Part shown: piece after piece, positions 43,095 to 55,786 of the stretch
Numbering within the stretch: the stretch's first letter is position 1
Layout of the letters: every line of letters starts with the position of its first letter
DNA from: an uncultured Acidimicrobiales bacterium
GTDB taxonomy: Bacteria; Actinomycetota; Acidimicrobiia; Acidimicrobiales; SZUA-35
Assembly (NCBI GenBank): GCA_937922805.1
Contig: CALAJV010000002.1
Coordinates: forward strand, 179,830-243,829
Length of the DNA: 64,000 nt
Direction: 5' to 3'
Position numbers and translations under genes: made by a program
Notes under the pieces: generated by a model
What the model saw: only the letters and a program-made list of their open reading frames with translations
Told to the model about the DNA's origin: nothing
Databases searched by the model: none

Positions 43095-44096
43095 ATGGCA
43101 GATTCTGAAGCAACGTCGACGGCAACCCGACCAAGAGCATTCTCCGGCATCCAACCGACCGGAACGGTTCATTTGGGCAACTATCTGGGTGCGCTTCGCA
43201 ACTGGAGTCGGTTGCAAGAAACCACCGATGGGGTGTATTGCCTGGTTGACCTTCACGCGCTGTCAGTGCCTCGAGAGCCCGGTGAGATTCAGCGAGCCAC
43301 GCTAGAGGCAGCCAAGGATCTCATTTCTATTGGCATTGATCCACAGCGCTCAACCCTTTTTGTTCAGTCCCACGTCCGGGAACATACTGAGCTGGCATGG
43401 CAAATGCAATGCGTGGCTGGATTCGGCGAGCTGCGGCGAATGACTCAGTTCAAAGATAAGAGTGAGAGCTCACAGTTTGTGTCGGCTGCTCTCTTTACGT
43501 ACCCGACGCTTCAGGCGGCCGACATTCTTCTCTACGACACCGACATCGTGCCAGTCGGAGACGACCAGCGCCAACACGTCGAATTCACTCGCGACATCGC
43601 GACACGATTTAATAGCCGCTTCGGTGATGTTCTAGTTATTCCCGAGCACCGAATTCCCCAAGCTGGGGCTCGCATCATGGATCTACAGCATCCTGAAAAC
43701 AAAATGTCGAAGTCGGCTGAATCCCCGATGGGTAGCGTGTTGTTAACCGACACCGAGGCCCAGATCGAAAAGAAGTTCAAGCGGGCCGTGACCGACACTG
43801 ACAGCGAAGTTCGCTACGACCCCGAAAACAAACCTGGCGTTTCGAACTTGCTTGCCATCCTGGCCGTCGCCACTGACGGCGATCCAACTACTCTCGCTGA
43901 AAACTACACCCAGTATGGCCCGCTTAAGACCGACGCTGCTGCTGCTGTAATCGAGCTACTTCGACCGATTCAGAACAAGCGATCGGAATTGGACGATCAA
44001 ACCACGGTCGACCTACTGAACCTTGGTGCCGATAAAGCCCGGGATGTTGCGGTACCCGTCATGGAACGAGTGCGCGACGCGGTAAAGCTGCTGTAG
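43095..44096 (+). CDS. trpS: Tryptophanyl-tRNA synthetase
   Basis: Class I aminoacyl-tRNA synthetase, 333 aa. The HIGH-like TVHLGNYLGAL and the NKMSKSAESP (KMSKS) signatures are intact, with GDDQRQHVEFTRDIA between. Start at ATG 43095 is preferred over a frame seven codons longer; TATCGT ends 8 nt upstream. Divergent from scpA. Confidence 0.96.
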   Translation: MADSEATSTATRPRAFSGIQPTGTVHLGNYLGALRNWSRLQETTDGVYCLVDLHALSVPREPGEIQRATLEAAKDLISIGIDPQRSTLFVQSHVREHTELAWQMQCVAGFGELRRMTQFKDKSESSQFVSAALFTYPTLQAADILLYDTDIVPVGDDQRQHVEFTRDIATRFNSRFGDVLVIPEHRIPQAGARIMDLQHPENKMSKSAESPMGSVLLTDTEAQIEKKFKRAVTDTDSEVRYDPENKPGVSNLLAILAVATDGDPTTLAENYTQYGPLKTDAAAAVIELLRPIQNKRSELDDQTTVDLLNLGADKARDVAVPVMERVRDAVKLL

Positions 44097-44137
44097 GCGC
44101 CGAGCCGCCAACAACCATGGTGTGAACCAGGTTGGCT

Positions 44138-44881
44138 CTAGCCGTCGCCGCTTTCGCTGTCTGTCTTAGAGCTCACCAGTCGGGCGACGGCCAGACTGGC
44201 CACGAAAAGCACCACCGAAGCGGCGAAAATTCTGGCATCGAATCCTGATAGCCCCTCGTCCACACGCTCAATTGACGAGCCGGCAAACGTGAACGCAAGG
44301 GTTCCGGGAATCGATCCAATAGCGGTGGCAGCCAAAAACGGCCACGGCGAAATGGTTAAGAACCCAGCCAAATAGTTCACCAAGTCATAGGGCAAGAACA
44401 GCAGCCGCATCGTTAAGACCGTGGCGAAACTATTCGATCGCATTTTGGTCGACCAACGGCCAAAGATCCCGGCGTTAGCGTTTTCCAATCCAGCAATGGA
44501 CTCGACGTTGGCTCCGCGGCCGCGCAACGTCCGTCCAATCCAATAGGCGACCATTGCCGACAAGTTCGCACCAACGACCGTAGCGACGACCCCCAGTATT
44601 GGCCCAAAAAGAATCCCACCGGCAACAGTTAGAACTGTGGCTGGGAACAGGACAATTGGGCGTGCTGCGTAGAAGGCGATGAACGCCACGAGCGCCCACC
44701 AATTCCCGCGCGCTGTATCGACAAAAAACTGAGCTGTATCTACTGTGTTCCGGCCCGTCGAGCGCTGGAACAGGACCCAACCAGCAATGGCCGCAATCCA
44801 GATTGCGGCCAGGGTAACCCTTTGCCCAATGGGGGTGGCAGGTGCTCCCGGTACAGCGTGGATCTCCGAAGTCTTAGCCAT
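44138..44881 (-). CDS. TVP38/TMEM64 (VTT domain) membrane protein
   Basis: A 247-aa inner-membrane protein with the VTT/DedA-like core: FPATVLTVAGGILFGPILG, then RSNSFATVLTMRLLFLPYDLVNYLAG. Family members are linked to lipid scrambling or membrane homeostasis. The role here is unknown. Convergent with trpS; an imperfect GAGCC/GGCTC hairpin lies between them. Confidence 0.9.
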   Translation of the reverse strand: MAKTSEIHAVPGAPATPIGQRVTLAAIWIAAIAGWVLFQRSTGRNTVDTAQFFVDTARGNWWALVAFIAFYAARPIVLFPATVLTVAGGILFGPILGVVATVVGANLSAMVAYWIGRTLRGRGANVESIAGLENANAGIFGRWSTKMRSNSFATVLTMRLLFLPYDLVNYLAGFLTISPWPFLAATAIGSIPGTLAFTFAGSSIERVDEGLSGFDARIFAASVVLFVASLAVARLVSSKTDSESGDG

Positions 44882-44892
44882 TGACAGGAACC

Positions 44893-45537
44893 CTAGAGCC
44901 GTTCCGGGACTTCATTTGGTTCGGCCAACTGCAAGACGGAATGAGCAAATTTGGCCCGTTGACCAGCGGTCACCGAAACGGCGACGGCCATCACGATGAA
45001 CAACTCAGTTGCTCGGTTTGGAATCAACAAGAACAAACTGAAAAACACAATGGTCTCAGCTCCTTCAATCAATGCAGACGGCATAGTTACGCTTGTGAAC
45101 TCGTGGTTCGCGGATGCCCCCAATCCGCGCTTCTCCAAAATGGCTGATAGGTACATCCACGAGACTGAGTTGATGTAGAACGAGCCGAGTAGAAGTGCAA
45201 CTCCGATCCAGGCCGATTTGCTATCGAGACCTATCGCCAATCCCAGCGGAACCAAGGTATAGCCGACCGTGTCGAATAGCTGATCGGTATATCCACCAAG
45301 GTCAGACGAGCTCCCTCGGGCTCGCGCTACCGTGCCATCGAGTCCGTCGAGCGCCCGACTCGCCAGCCAGAGAAGTACGCTGGCGACTGTATAGCTACCA
45401 GCGGCAGCTCCAGCTGCTGCTGCGGTAACAAAGAGTCCGAGAGAGCTCAACTGATTGGGCGAAAGGTACCGGCTAGCCGTTCGGGCCGGACCAGATAACG
45501 CTGCTTCTTTAGCTGGGCGCAACTTCAGATCGAACAT
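44893..45537 (-). CDS. CDP-alcohol phosphatidyltransferase
   Basis: A 214-aa membrane enzyme of phospholipid synthesis. The active-site signature is in DGLDGTVARARG and DLGGYTDQLFD. About five helices follow. LSPNQLSSLGL before the first helix is typical of the family. The alcohol acceptor is unknown, and it differs clearly from the PgsA-like protein at 9036-9653. Confidence 0.88.
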   Translation of the reverse strand: MFDLKLRPAKEAALSGPARTASRYLSPNQLSSLGLFVTAAAAGAAAGSYTVASVLLWLASRALDGLDGTVARARGSSSDLGGYTDQLFDTVGYTLVPLGLAIGLDSKSAWIGVALLLGSFYINSVSWMYLSAILEKRGLGASANHEFTSVTMPSALIEGAETIVFFSLFLLIPNRATELFIVMAVAVSVTAGQRAKFAHSVLQLAEPNEVPERL

Positions 45538-45592
45538 AAATCAATAACCGGTGCTACCGGCGAAAGATTCCGCTGGGACGCTTCGAGCCGGT

Positions 45593-46714
45593 CTACTCCC
45601 GAATCGACACCGAACCGAACGGTCCGTCAGTTAGTTTGCATCCGATCGCGTGACCCCAGAATCCGCGCGGCGCCATTAAGAAATCGATCAGGTATTCAAG
45701 TTGAGCGTCGTATTTTCGCCTCAACTCTAACGTTTCGTCCCGAGCCTGATCGTATGGAATCAGTTCGAATTTGGTACCCAACTCATTGTACATTTGAGCG
45801 AAAAGTTCATCGGACTCGCCACCGCTAACCCGAGCCTGTTCGCTATCAAGGCCATAGTTGAGATCAAGCCGATTTCGGTATTCGGACAGGTCGGTGCCTC
45901 GGGTCAAATCGTCGAACAACACAATAATTCGACGTAGCATCCAGTAGGGCGCCCGGTTCCGAGCACCAACAATTATCTGACATTGAAGCGCGCTGTCAGC
46001 CAATAGACCAAGAGCAGTCACCCAGTTCTGGCCTATATGGTTCGAGCGGAATTTTGCCAGCATCGGGAACGTCGTATGCGTCCCTAGAACTTCGGCCACC
46101 CACTCCTCCCAGCCCTCGAAGAACCGGAGGATCTCATCCACATCGCCTGCTGGCGCCCGACTCAGTAATAAGTTCGTCGGGGTCAGTCGATCCTCAGTTC
46201 CGTCGTCCAGCGTCATTAGCTTCTTTTCCCGCTGACTGAAAGCTCCGTACAGAGCCGGCAAATAACCGATGACAAGCGCCATAGTTAGCACACCGGAGAA
46301 CGCCTCAAGTAGGGTGCCGACCCGGGGCACAGCCCCAGCGGGAACGATCTCGCCGAACCCGACGGTAAAGAACACGACGCCGGAGTAGTACATAGCGTCA
46401 CCCAGTCCACCGATTCCCTCGATATCGGAAACTGACCACCATATGAGTCCGTATCCAACTATTTGCTGCGCGACCCATGCGTTCAGCAACATGATGACCG
46501 ACATCGGTGGGTAAATTTGCAGCAACGCTTCTCGTACCCGTTCCGACCTAATGCGGCTCACCAAGACCCGCATGAAGATCCAGCTATAGCGGTACAACAG
46601 GTTAGTTAGCCACCACCGTCCACCAACGGTTTTTGTAGCGATCAAGGTATTGAGCAGGTCACTCGCAGCGGCTACAACCAGAGCAACGCCGACAACAAAC
46701 GCAACGCTAGTCAT
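45593..46714 (-). CDS. Two-pore-helix-type ion channel protein (K+ channel fold)
   Basis: A 373-aa membrane protein. The pore region reads MYYSGVVFFTVGFGEIVPAG, so the selectivity filter is TVGFGE rather than the usual TVGYGD. Hydrophobic helices flank it, and about 200 cytoplasmic residues follow with no recognisable RCK/TrkA nucleotide-binding motif. It overlaps the HD gene by 8 bp. Ion selectivity is not certain with this filter. Confidence 0.82.
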   Translation of the reverse strand: MTSVAFVVGVALVVAAASDLLNTLIATKTVGGRWWLTNLLYRYSWIFMRVLVSRIRSERVREALLQIYPPMSVIMLLNAWVAQQIVGYGLIWWSVSDIEGIGGLGDAMYYSGVVFFTVGFGEIVPAGAVPRVGTLLEAFSGVLTMALVIGYLPALYGAFSQREKKLMTLDDGTEDRLTPTNLLLSRAPAGDVDEILRFFEGWEEWVAEVLGTHTTFPMLAKFRSNHIGQNWVTALGLLADSALQCQIIVGARNRAPYWMLRRIIVLFDDLTRGTDLSEYRNRLDLNYGLDSEQARVSGGESDELFAQMYNELGTKFELIPYDQARDETLELRRKYDAQLEYLIDFLMAPRGFWGHAIGCKLTDGPFGSVSIRE

Positions 46715-47249
46715 CGTCGCACCGTTTCAGAATATGGGCGATCTCGACCGGCATGGTCCAAGATGAAGCCGGCAGGTGATGTTGCTCGGCCCAAGCAGCG
46801 GTGTACTCATGGGCATCAGCAGCTCGAAGGAGATCAGCGCCAAGAGCGGGATGGTTTCGGTATTGCGCCATCCGCCGAAGGGTTGATCGACGAGACGACA
46901 TCCACTGTTCGGCCACCGCGTCGTCAGCAACCGCCCACAACACGGTAGCTACCACCCGAGCCGGGGTCCGGAACCCGCTAACAACCTTGCCCGAGTCGTG
47001 CAACAGCGCCGCTGGAACAATCCACGGGTCGAGGTCCGATTCGTCGATTCCCAACTCGCTACCAACCTGGCGAGAGACATCTCGGGCCACCTGAACAGCG
47101 TGCCGCCGGTCCGGATTGTTCATTCGATCCCAAATCTGCGCCTCGGCCGATGACAGAGTGGACAACGCCCACTGTTCATCAGTCTTGCTGGGTGCCCCAG
47201 GCCGAACAGCGCCGAAGAATCGTTTGATCAGATGGACCGGGCTGGCCAT
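46707..47249 (-). CDS. HD domain phosphohydrolase
   Basis: A 180-aa protein with the HD metal site in HAVQVARDVS and LLHDSGKV, typical of small phosphohydrolases acting on nucleotides. Substrate unknown. It is coupled with the channel gene downstream, which may hint at a nucleotide-linked regulation; this is inference. Confidence 0.85.
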   Translation of the reverse strand: MASPVHLIKRFFGAVRPGAPSKTDEQWALSTLSSAEAQIWDRMNNPDRRHAVQVARDVSRQVGSELGIDESDLDPWIVPAALLHDSGKVVSGFRTPARVVATVLWAVADDAVAEQWMSSRRSTLRRMAQYRNHPALGADLLRAADAHEYTAAWAEQHHLPASSWTMPVEIAHILKRCDDD

Positions 47250-47257
47250 TGGAGCCC

Positions 47258-50264
<3,007 letters not shown>

Positions 50265-51260
50265 ATGACCTTTCGCGCCCTTATGTTAAACCAGTCCGAC
50301 AAGACAGTTACTGGCGAAGTTACCGACGTCGAACAAGATCAACTTCCACCCGGCGACGTGACCGTGAATGTTGAGTGGTCTTCGCTTAACTATAAAGACG
50401 GAATGATTCTCCAAGGCATCGGCCGGCTGGTGCGGGACTACCCCCATATTCCTGGTATCGACATGGCCGGTCGGGTTGAATCTTCTGATGATGAAAGGTT
50501 CTCGGTTGGTGACCGGGTGGCGCTGACTGGTTGGAAGGTCGGCGAGACTCACTGGGGCGGTTACTCCCAACGGGCCAGGGTGAACGGTGACTGGTTAGTT
50601 AAGGTCCCTGATTCACTGTCAACCCGTCAAGCTATGGCCGTCGGCACTGCCGGTTTCACCGCCATGCAGGCTCTGGTGGCCCTAGAAAATCGGAACCTCG
50701 AAACATCGGCTGAGGCTCCTCTACTGGTAACCGGTGCTTCAGGCGGAGTCGGCGGGTCGGCAATTCTCTGGGCTAGTGCCGCTGACCACCACGTTGTTGC
50801 GTCCACCGGTCGACTTGAGAACGCCAACGACTTAAAGGCGCTGGGTGCGGCCGACGTCATCGACCGCAACGAAATCGCCGATGTCCCTGAACGCCCGCTA
50901 CTGACCGAACGCTGGGGAGGGTGTATCGATGCTGTCGGTGGCGACACGTTAGCTCACGTTCTAACCGAGATGACCTACGGGTCTAGTGTTGCCGCTTGTG
51001 GACTGTCTGGCGGCAACGGATTGCCGACAACGGTCATCCCATTCTTGTTGCGAGGAGTGAACCTTCTAGGCATCGATTCGGTTATGTGCCCGGCACAACA
51101 TCGAGAAGTCGTCTGGAACCGAATCGCAGAGGCCGGAGTGAACGACAAGTTGGATGACCTAACAACTGAAGTCCCGTTGCACTCCGTTGCTAAGCTCGGA
51201 CCCGAAATTCTGGCCGGCCAGGTACGAGGGCGAGTAGTCGTCGACTGTAGCCAAGCGTAG
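50265..51260 (+). CDS. acuI: Acrylyl-CoA reductase / YhdH-type NADPH:quinone reductase
   Basis: Medium-chain reductase of 331 aa. SLNYKDGMILQG and YPHIPGIDMAGRV are characteristic of the YhdH/AcuI branch. The NADPH site is TGASGGVGGSA. In marine bacteria AcuI reduces acryloyl-CoA from DMSP breakdown, but YhdH members can act on other enones, so the name is tentative. The start is ATG 50265, since the conserved fold begins there. Confidence 0.85.
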   Translation: MTFRALMLNQSDKTVTGEVTDVEQDQLPPGDVTVNVEWSSLNYKDGMILQGIGRLVRDYPHIPGIDMAGRVESSDDERFSVGDRVALTGWKVGETHWGGYSQRARVNGDWLVKVPDSLSTRQAMAVGTAGFTAMQALVALENRNLETSAEAPLLVTGASGGVGGSAILWASAADHHVVASTGRLENANDLKALGAADVIDRNEIADVPERPLLTERWGGCIDAVGGDTLAHVLTEMTYGSSVAACGLSGGNGLPTTVIPFLLRGVNLLGIDSVMCPAQHREVVWNRIAEAGVNDKLDDLTTEVPLHSVAKLGPEILAGQVRGRVVVDCSQA

Positions 51261-51287
51261 ATTTTTGGTTGTATTTGAGATCTGTGC

Positions 51288-51318
51288 TTGACTCTCCAGT
51301 TAGTGGAGACTCCATTCT
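51288..51318 (+). promoter_or_regulatory. MerR-type promoter with 19-bp spacer and operator
   Basis: TTGACT (51288-51293) and CATTCT (51313-51318) are 19 bp apart, the over-long spacing used by MerR-regulated promoters. An 8+8 bp near-perfect palindrome, ACTCTCCA and TGGAGACT (51291-51311, one mismatch), occupies the spacer. It should be autoregulated by the adjacent MerR protein. Confidence 0.72.
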
Positions 51319-51327
51319 GGGTTCTAC

Positions 51328-52161
51328 ATGAACAACACACATCTTCGCATTGGTGAATTCGCTCGAGTAACAGGGTTGACGGTTCGAAACGTTCGCTATT
51401 ACAGCGACCTTGGACTGATAACACCCTCGGTTATAGACCCACAAAACGGATACCGGTTCTATGACTTAGATTTGGTGCCGGTTGCTCGTCGGCTGGTCAC
51501 GCTTCGCGAGCTTGGGCTCTCCATTGAGGAGGTAGGTGCTGTTCTTACCCAAAACCTGAGCGACTTTGAGTTCAGAGCAATGCTCGAAACTCATCTCGAC
51601 CGGCTGGAGTCGGAACGTCATGAGCTGGAAGGCCGGATCGAGTCTGTCCGATTGCGGCTCGAGTCGCTCCTAAAAAGAATGGACCAACCTATGCCTGATA
51701 TTGCAATAAAGACGACAGAACGAAAGAGAATCGCCTACGTCCGGGATCAGATCGACGGAACAAGTCAGATCCCGATGCTATTCGACAAACTATTCTCTGC
51801 CGTGGACTTCGATGACGGAATCGACGTTGCCGGCAACATCTATCATCAGTTCTCCGACGACGGAACCTTCATAGACATGGAAGCCGCTCTACCAGTGGCC
51901 AACGATTACAAACCTTTGCCTGGCTCCGGTGATCTGTTGATTCGAGTCCTCGAACCAACCCAGGTAGCGTCAACTACCCACCATGGAGCGTTTAACCAGT
52001 TGCACGAAGTTCACGCTGCCCTGCTGAGCTGGATAGCTGAAAACGGATACAAGGTGACCGGTCCGAGCTACGAGTGGAACCTCGTCTGCACCCCACCCGT
52101 CACCCAGGACAACGAAAGCTACGTGACCGAAGTGCAGGTCGAGGTAGCCAAAATCTCCTAA
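51328..52161 (+). CDS. MerR-family regulator with GyrI-like effector domain
   Basis: A 277-aa BmrR-like activator. The MerR domain (RIGEFARVTGLTVRNVRYYSDLGL) is followed by a coiled-coil (about 85-125) and a GyrI-like ligand-binding domain to the end. Such proteins respond to hydrophobic or cationic drugs. Its target is probably its own promoter and perhaps the downstream beta-lactamase-family gene; no efflux pump is adjacent. Confidence 0.92.
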   Translation: MNNTHLRIGEFARVTGLTVRNVRYYSDLGLITPSVIDPQNGYRFYDLDLVPVARRLVTLRELGLSIEEVGAVLTQNLSDFEFRAMLETHLDRLESERHELEGRIESVRLRLESLLKRMDQPMPDIAIKTTERKRIAYVRDQIDGTSQIPMLFDKLFSAVDFDDGIDVAGNIYHQFSDDGTFIDMEAALPVANDYKPLPGSGDLLIRVLEPTQVASTTHHGAFNQLHEVHAALLSWIAENGYKVTGPSYEWNLVCTPPVTQDNESYVTEVQVEVAKIS

Positions 52162-52223
52162 CAGGCCACTCAGTTAAGAGCGCCAGAGTTGGAGCTGAGC
52201 GTTGACTTTGCCACTATGGGGAC

Positions 52224-53483
52224 ATGGCTTCTGATTTGATCGTCCATGACCCGGCAACGCTCGGCTTCGACCCTGGTCGGCTCTCCTACATCGATTCCTT
52301 TATCGATGAGACTTACCTACAGACCGGAAGATACGCCGGGTATTCATACCTCGTTAGCCGGGGAGGAAAGATCGCACACCTGTCGGTCCAAGGCCATAGA
52401 GACGCGGAAGCAGGTCTTCCCATGCAACAAGACACGTTGGTGCGCATCTACTCGATGTCGAAGCCAATCACCTCGGTCGCTTTGCTCCAGCTTTACGAAC
52501 AAGGCAAGTTCCGGCTCGACGACCCGGTTAGCAAATTTATCCCTTCGTGGGCCGACCTCCGGGTCTGGGCCGACGGCAACACTACGAGCTACAGCACAAA
52601 GTTCCCAGAACGAGAAATGACCATTCGAGACCTTCTAACCCACACCTCAGGGCTCACCTACGGCTGGATGGGCCAACATCCAATTGACGCCCTCTATAGA
52701 CGGTCTGGCCTAAATGACGGGCACAAGCTAGAAGAATACGTCGAGATTCTTGCTGGCCTTCCGTTGTTGTTTTCGCCCGGCTCGCAATGGTCATACAGCG
52801 TGGCTACCGATGTGCTAGGTCGATTGGTGGAAGTCATTGGTGGTCAAACGTTCGATGCTTACCTGAAGAGCGAAATCTTCGACCCGCTCGGCATGGTCGA
52901 CACTGGTTTCTGGGTCGACGATGATCGGGCTGATCGACTGGCTACAAACTACGCGGTACCCTCTCTGTCACCGTTTCCGCTTCCCGATGGGGCGTCAGGC
53001 GAATCAGCCGTTCCGATTGATACATCGGGGCCACAGAGTCCGTTCCGATCTCGTCCAACCTTCCTATCGGGTGGCGGCGGACTTGTGTCCAGCTTGTCCG
53101 ACTATCACCGTTTTACTCGAATGCTGCTTAACAAAGGTGAGCTTGACGGTGCCAGAGTTCTCGGCCGCAAGACCGTCGAATACGCCACGACGAACCATCT
53201 CCCGGGCGGCCGAGACCTAGCAGCAATGGGCCAAGCGGTCTTTACCGAAACAACCTACGACGGCGTCGGGTTTGGCCTCGGGTTCTCGGTAATTCTCGAC
53301 CCAGCCGAAGCCCAGGTAATTACCTCGGTCGGCGAGTACGCATGGGGTGGTGCAGCTTCGACTCTGTTCTGGGTGGATCCGGCAGAAGACCTCATCGTCA
53401 TCGGCCTCGCCCAGTTGATGCCATCTTCGGCCTATCCGATTCGCCAAGAAATGAAGGCGCTCGTGTACGGAGCCATGACTTGA
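52224..53483 (+). CDS. Beta-lactamase-family serine hydrolase (class C-like)
   Basis: A 419-aa serine hydrolase of the penicillin-binding-protein fold. The nucleophile motif is SMSK (S-x2-K), and YSVATDVLG fits the Tyr of the second motif. Later GHSF-like positions read GGAAST. Members include esterases and D-amino-acid peptidases, so resistance function is not implied. No signal peptide, hence probably cytoplasmic. The following gene starts 4 bp inside its stop. Confidence 0.85.
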   Translation: MASDLIVHDPATLGFDPGRLSYIDSFIDETYLQTGRYAGYSYLVSRGGKIAHLSVQGHRDAEAGLPMQQDTLVRIYSMSKPITSVALLQLYEQGKFRLDDPVSKFIPSWADLRVWADGNTTSYSTKFPEREMTIRDLLTHTSGLTYGWMGQHPIDALYRRSGLNDGHKLEEYVEILAGLPLLFSPGSQWSYSVATDVLGRLVEVIGGQTFDAYLKSEIFDPLGMVDTGFWVDDDRADRLATNYAVPSLSPFPLPDGASGESAVPIDTSGPQSPFRSRPTFLSGGGGLVSSLSDYHRFTRMLLNKGELDGARVLGRKTVEYATTNHLPGGRDLAAMGQAVFTETTYDGVGFGLGFSVILDPAEAQVITSVGEYAWGGAASTLFWVDPAEDLIVIGLAQLMPSSAYPIRQEMKALVYGAMT

Positions 53484-54178
53484 ACTTCGCCGGTCACGTC
53501 TTGATCGCTTCGCTAACTACGGTCCACGGCCCACCTATCAATCTCGCATCGACCAGCTCGCCGGAAGAGGTATTTCTCCTCGGATCAGCGCTACCCGATA
53601 TCGCTTCTATGGGGCGGGTACGATTGCAACGCCCGCTTGTTGACTCGACGCTCGATTTAGGTGTGCAGAATCACCACTACGCCGATAGCGCCTTTCATCA
53701 AAGTGATTGGTTCGTGAAACGCAACGCAGGCCTGCACCACAAACTCGAAGCCGCTGGCCTTAGGCGTGGGCCAGCCAGGGCCTGCGCCCATGTTGGCATC
53801 GAATTACTACTCGACGGCACCTTGCTAGCCACCGTTCCACACCTTCCAGCCGCGGTCCAAAGCTGTCTCCGGAGAACTGGGGATTCGAGCTTGAAGTTGC
53901 GGACGTCAGTAAAATCAGCCCGAGCCGATCATTGGCAGAGCCATCTGAAACGGACAGCGGAGTGGCTTTTGCCCGATGATTATCACCGCCCATCAGCGGT
54001 TGCACATCGGCTTCATCGCATCGTAGCTAACCGACCTCGTTTGGCTTTTCCTTCCGAACAGGTGACGGTGGTGGAGGATGTCTTGGCCCGCAGTCAAGAG
54101 GAGCTAACTGATGGAATAGACGATTTAGTTCTAGATCTTGCCGCTAACGTGGCTCGGGATCAAGCCCACAACTCATAA
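53480..54178 (+). CDS. Possible acyl-carrier-protein phosphodiesterase-like protein
   Basis: A 232-aa protein. The first segment FAGHVLIASL and the later QNHHYADSAFHQSDWFV resemble the His-Asp pattern of AcpH-type ACP phosphodiesterases, but similarity is weak by eye. The TTG start overlaps the stop of the hydrolase gene (TTGA), giving tight coupling; a longer start inside that gene is unlikely. Function open. Confidence 0.6.
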   Translation: MNFAGHVLIASLTTVHGPPINLASTSSPEEVFLLGSALPDIASMGRVRLQRPLVDSTLDLGVQNHHYADSAFHQSDWFVKRNAGLHHKLEAAGLRRGPARACAHVGIELLLDGTLLATVPHLPAAVQSCLRRTGDSSLKLRTSVKSARADHWQSHLKRTAEWLLPDDYHRPSAVAHRLHRIVANRPRLAFPSEQVTVVEDVLARSQEELTDGIDDLVLDLAANVARDQAHNS

Positions 54179-54199
54179 ACCAAGCTGCCTGGCAAATCA

Positions 54200-55786
54200 C
54201 TAGCTGCGGCGAACTTTGGCCGCCTCGGCGATTAGCTCGCTCGCATGTTGACGAGCCGTTGCAGAATCAGGTTGCCCAGACAGCATTCGGGCCAGTTCAG
54301 TTCGCTGCTCTTCCTCACCCAGCAAAACCACCTGGGAAACAGTCTCATCGTCACCTTGCTGCTTGACAACGCCAAGGTGAGCGTCGGCGAAAGCCGCAAC
54401 CTGTGGGAGGTGAGTGACTACGAGCACTTGATGACGGTCACCTAAGTGGCTCAGAGAACGCCCAACGGCGAAGCCTGCTTGGCCCCCAATGCCAGCGTCA
54501 ACTTCGTCGAACACCAACACCGGTGGAGCTTCCGACAACACACTCCGCAACGCGAGCATTGCCCGAGCCAGCTCGCCTCCGGATGCGACTTTAGCTAAAG
54601 GCTGCAACGGCGACCCCGGGTTCGCTGCCAGCAGAAACGCCACCGCTCCCCCATCTTCGCCGTCGGCCTGGATGCCGACTCTTGCCTTCTCCATCGCTAG
54701 CTCAGGAAGGTTGGCTTCCATGGCGGCAGCAAGTTTCGGTGCCGCCGCTTGACGAGCAGCCTTTACTTCAGTTTGGGCTTGGGCTAAATCGACCAAGGCT
54801 TGAGCGCGGCGCTGATCAAGTTCGGCCGCTAGTACATCATGGTCTTCTAACTCCTTCAGCCGAGCCACTAGCGCCTGTTGTTCGCTCATCACTGAAGCGA
54901 TATCGTCACCGTATTTTCGGCAAAGCTCCCGGATCATCCGACGTCGGGCCTGGACATGATCCAGCTGTTCAGGATCTTGCTCTATGCCATCGCCGACCAT
55001 TCGGAGCCCGTCGACTAAATCATCAAGTTCGGCCATCAGGTTTCGAAGCCGAGTCACGACATCTGTGAAAGGAGGCCGACCCTCTAGCGAGGTGAGAGCA
55101 GCCGAGATCATATCTCTAGCACCATCATCGTCGTGCAATTTCTCGAGAGCGACACCCACTGACTCTTGGTGCGCCAGCGCATTAGCCAGCAGCTCTTCAG
55201 TAGCCTCAAGCAGACTATCTTCGTTTGGATCCTGGAGATCTGCTTCTGCGAGCTCTGCTACCTGGTATCGAACGACGTCGAGCTCTCGGGCCCGGGCTCG
55301 CTCGTCGCCACCCATTTCCTGAAGCGCTGAATCAATTTCGACCAGCACAGCCTTGGCGTGATTCAGCGCAGTTAGGTCAACTTTTCCGAAGATGTCTAAC
55401 GCATCACGTTGCGCTTCCAAACCGAGCAGCGACTGATGGGAGTGCTGACCGTGCAAGTCGCACAGTTTCGCTCCTATTTCGGCCAGTGCGGCAGCGGTAG
55501 CTGGCCTGCCATCGATGTAACCCTTTGATCTACCGTCAGCGGGGATTACTCGAGTTAGAACTATTTCTTCTCCGTTCAGAACGAAGCGACCATCGACGGT
55601 AGCTTCCTCAGCTCCGACCCGAACGAGGCCAGGGTCAGCTCGGCCGCCGACAAGAAGAGCAATGGCATCCACTAGGAGTGTTTTCCCAGCACCAGTTTCG
55701 CCGGTTAACGCGATCATGCCCCTCGGGATCGTGAGCGTGAGTTGATCGATAACTCCTAAGTTTGAGACAGCAATTTCAGTTAGCAT
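54200..55786 (-). CDS. recN: DNA repair protein RecN
   Basis: SMC-like ATPase for double-strand-break repair, 528 aa, slightly shorter than the common 550-590. Walker A TGETGAGKTLLVDAI, a long coiled-coil interior and Walker B VLVFDEVDAGIGG are present. The ATG start touches the stop of the NAD kinase gene at 55786, so they are coupled. Part of the conserved tlyA-nadK-recN row. Confidence 0.95.
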   Translation of the reverse strand: MLTEIAVSNLGVIDQLTLTIPRGMIALTGETGAGKTLLVDAIALLVGGRADPGLVRVGAEEATVDGRFVLNGEEIVLTRVIPADGRSKGYIDGRPATAAALAEIGAKLCDLHGQHSHQSLLGLEAQRDALDIFGKVDLTALNHAKAVLVEIDSALQEMGGDERARARELDVVRYQVAELAEADLQDPNEDSLLEATEELLANALAHQESVGVALEKLHDDDGARDMISAALTSLEGRPPFTDVVTRLRNLMAELDDLVDGLRMVGDGIEQDPEQLDHVQARRRMIRELCRKYGDDIASVMSEQQALVARLKELEDHDVLAAELDQRRAQALVDLAQAQTEVKAARQAAAPKLAAAMEANLPELAMEKARVGIQADGEDGGAVAFLLAANPGSPLQPLAKVASGGELARAMLALRSVLSEAPPVLVFDEVDAGIGGQAGFAVGRSLSHLGDRHQVLVVTHLPQVAAFADAHLGVVKQQGDDETVSQVVLLGEEEQRTELARMLSGQPDSATARQHASELIAEAAKVRRS

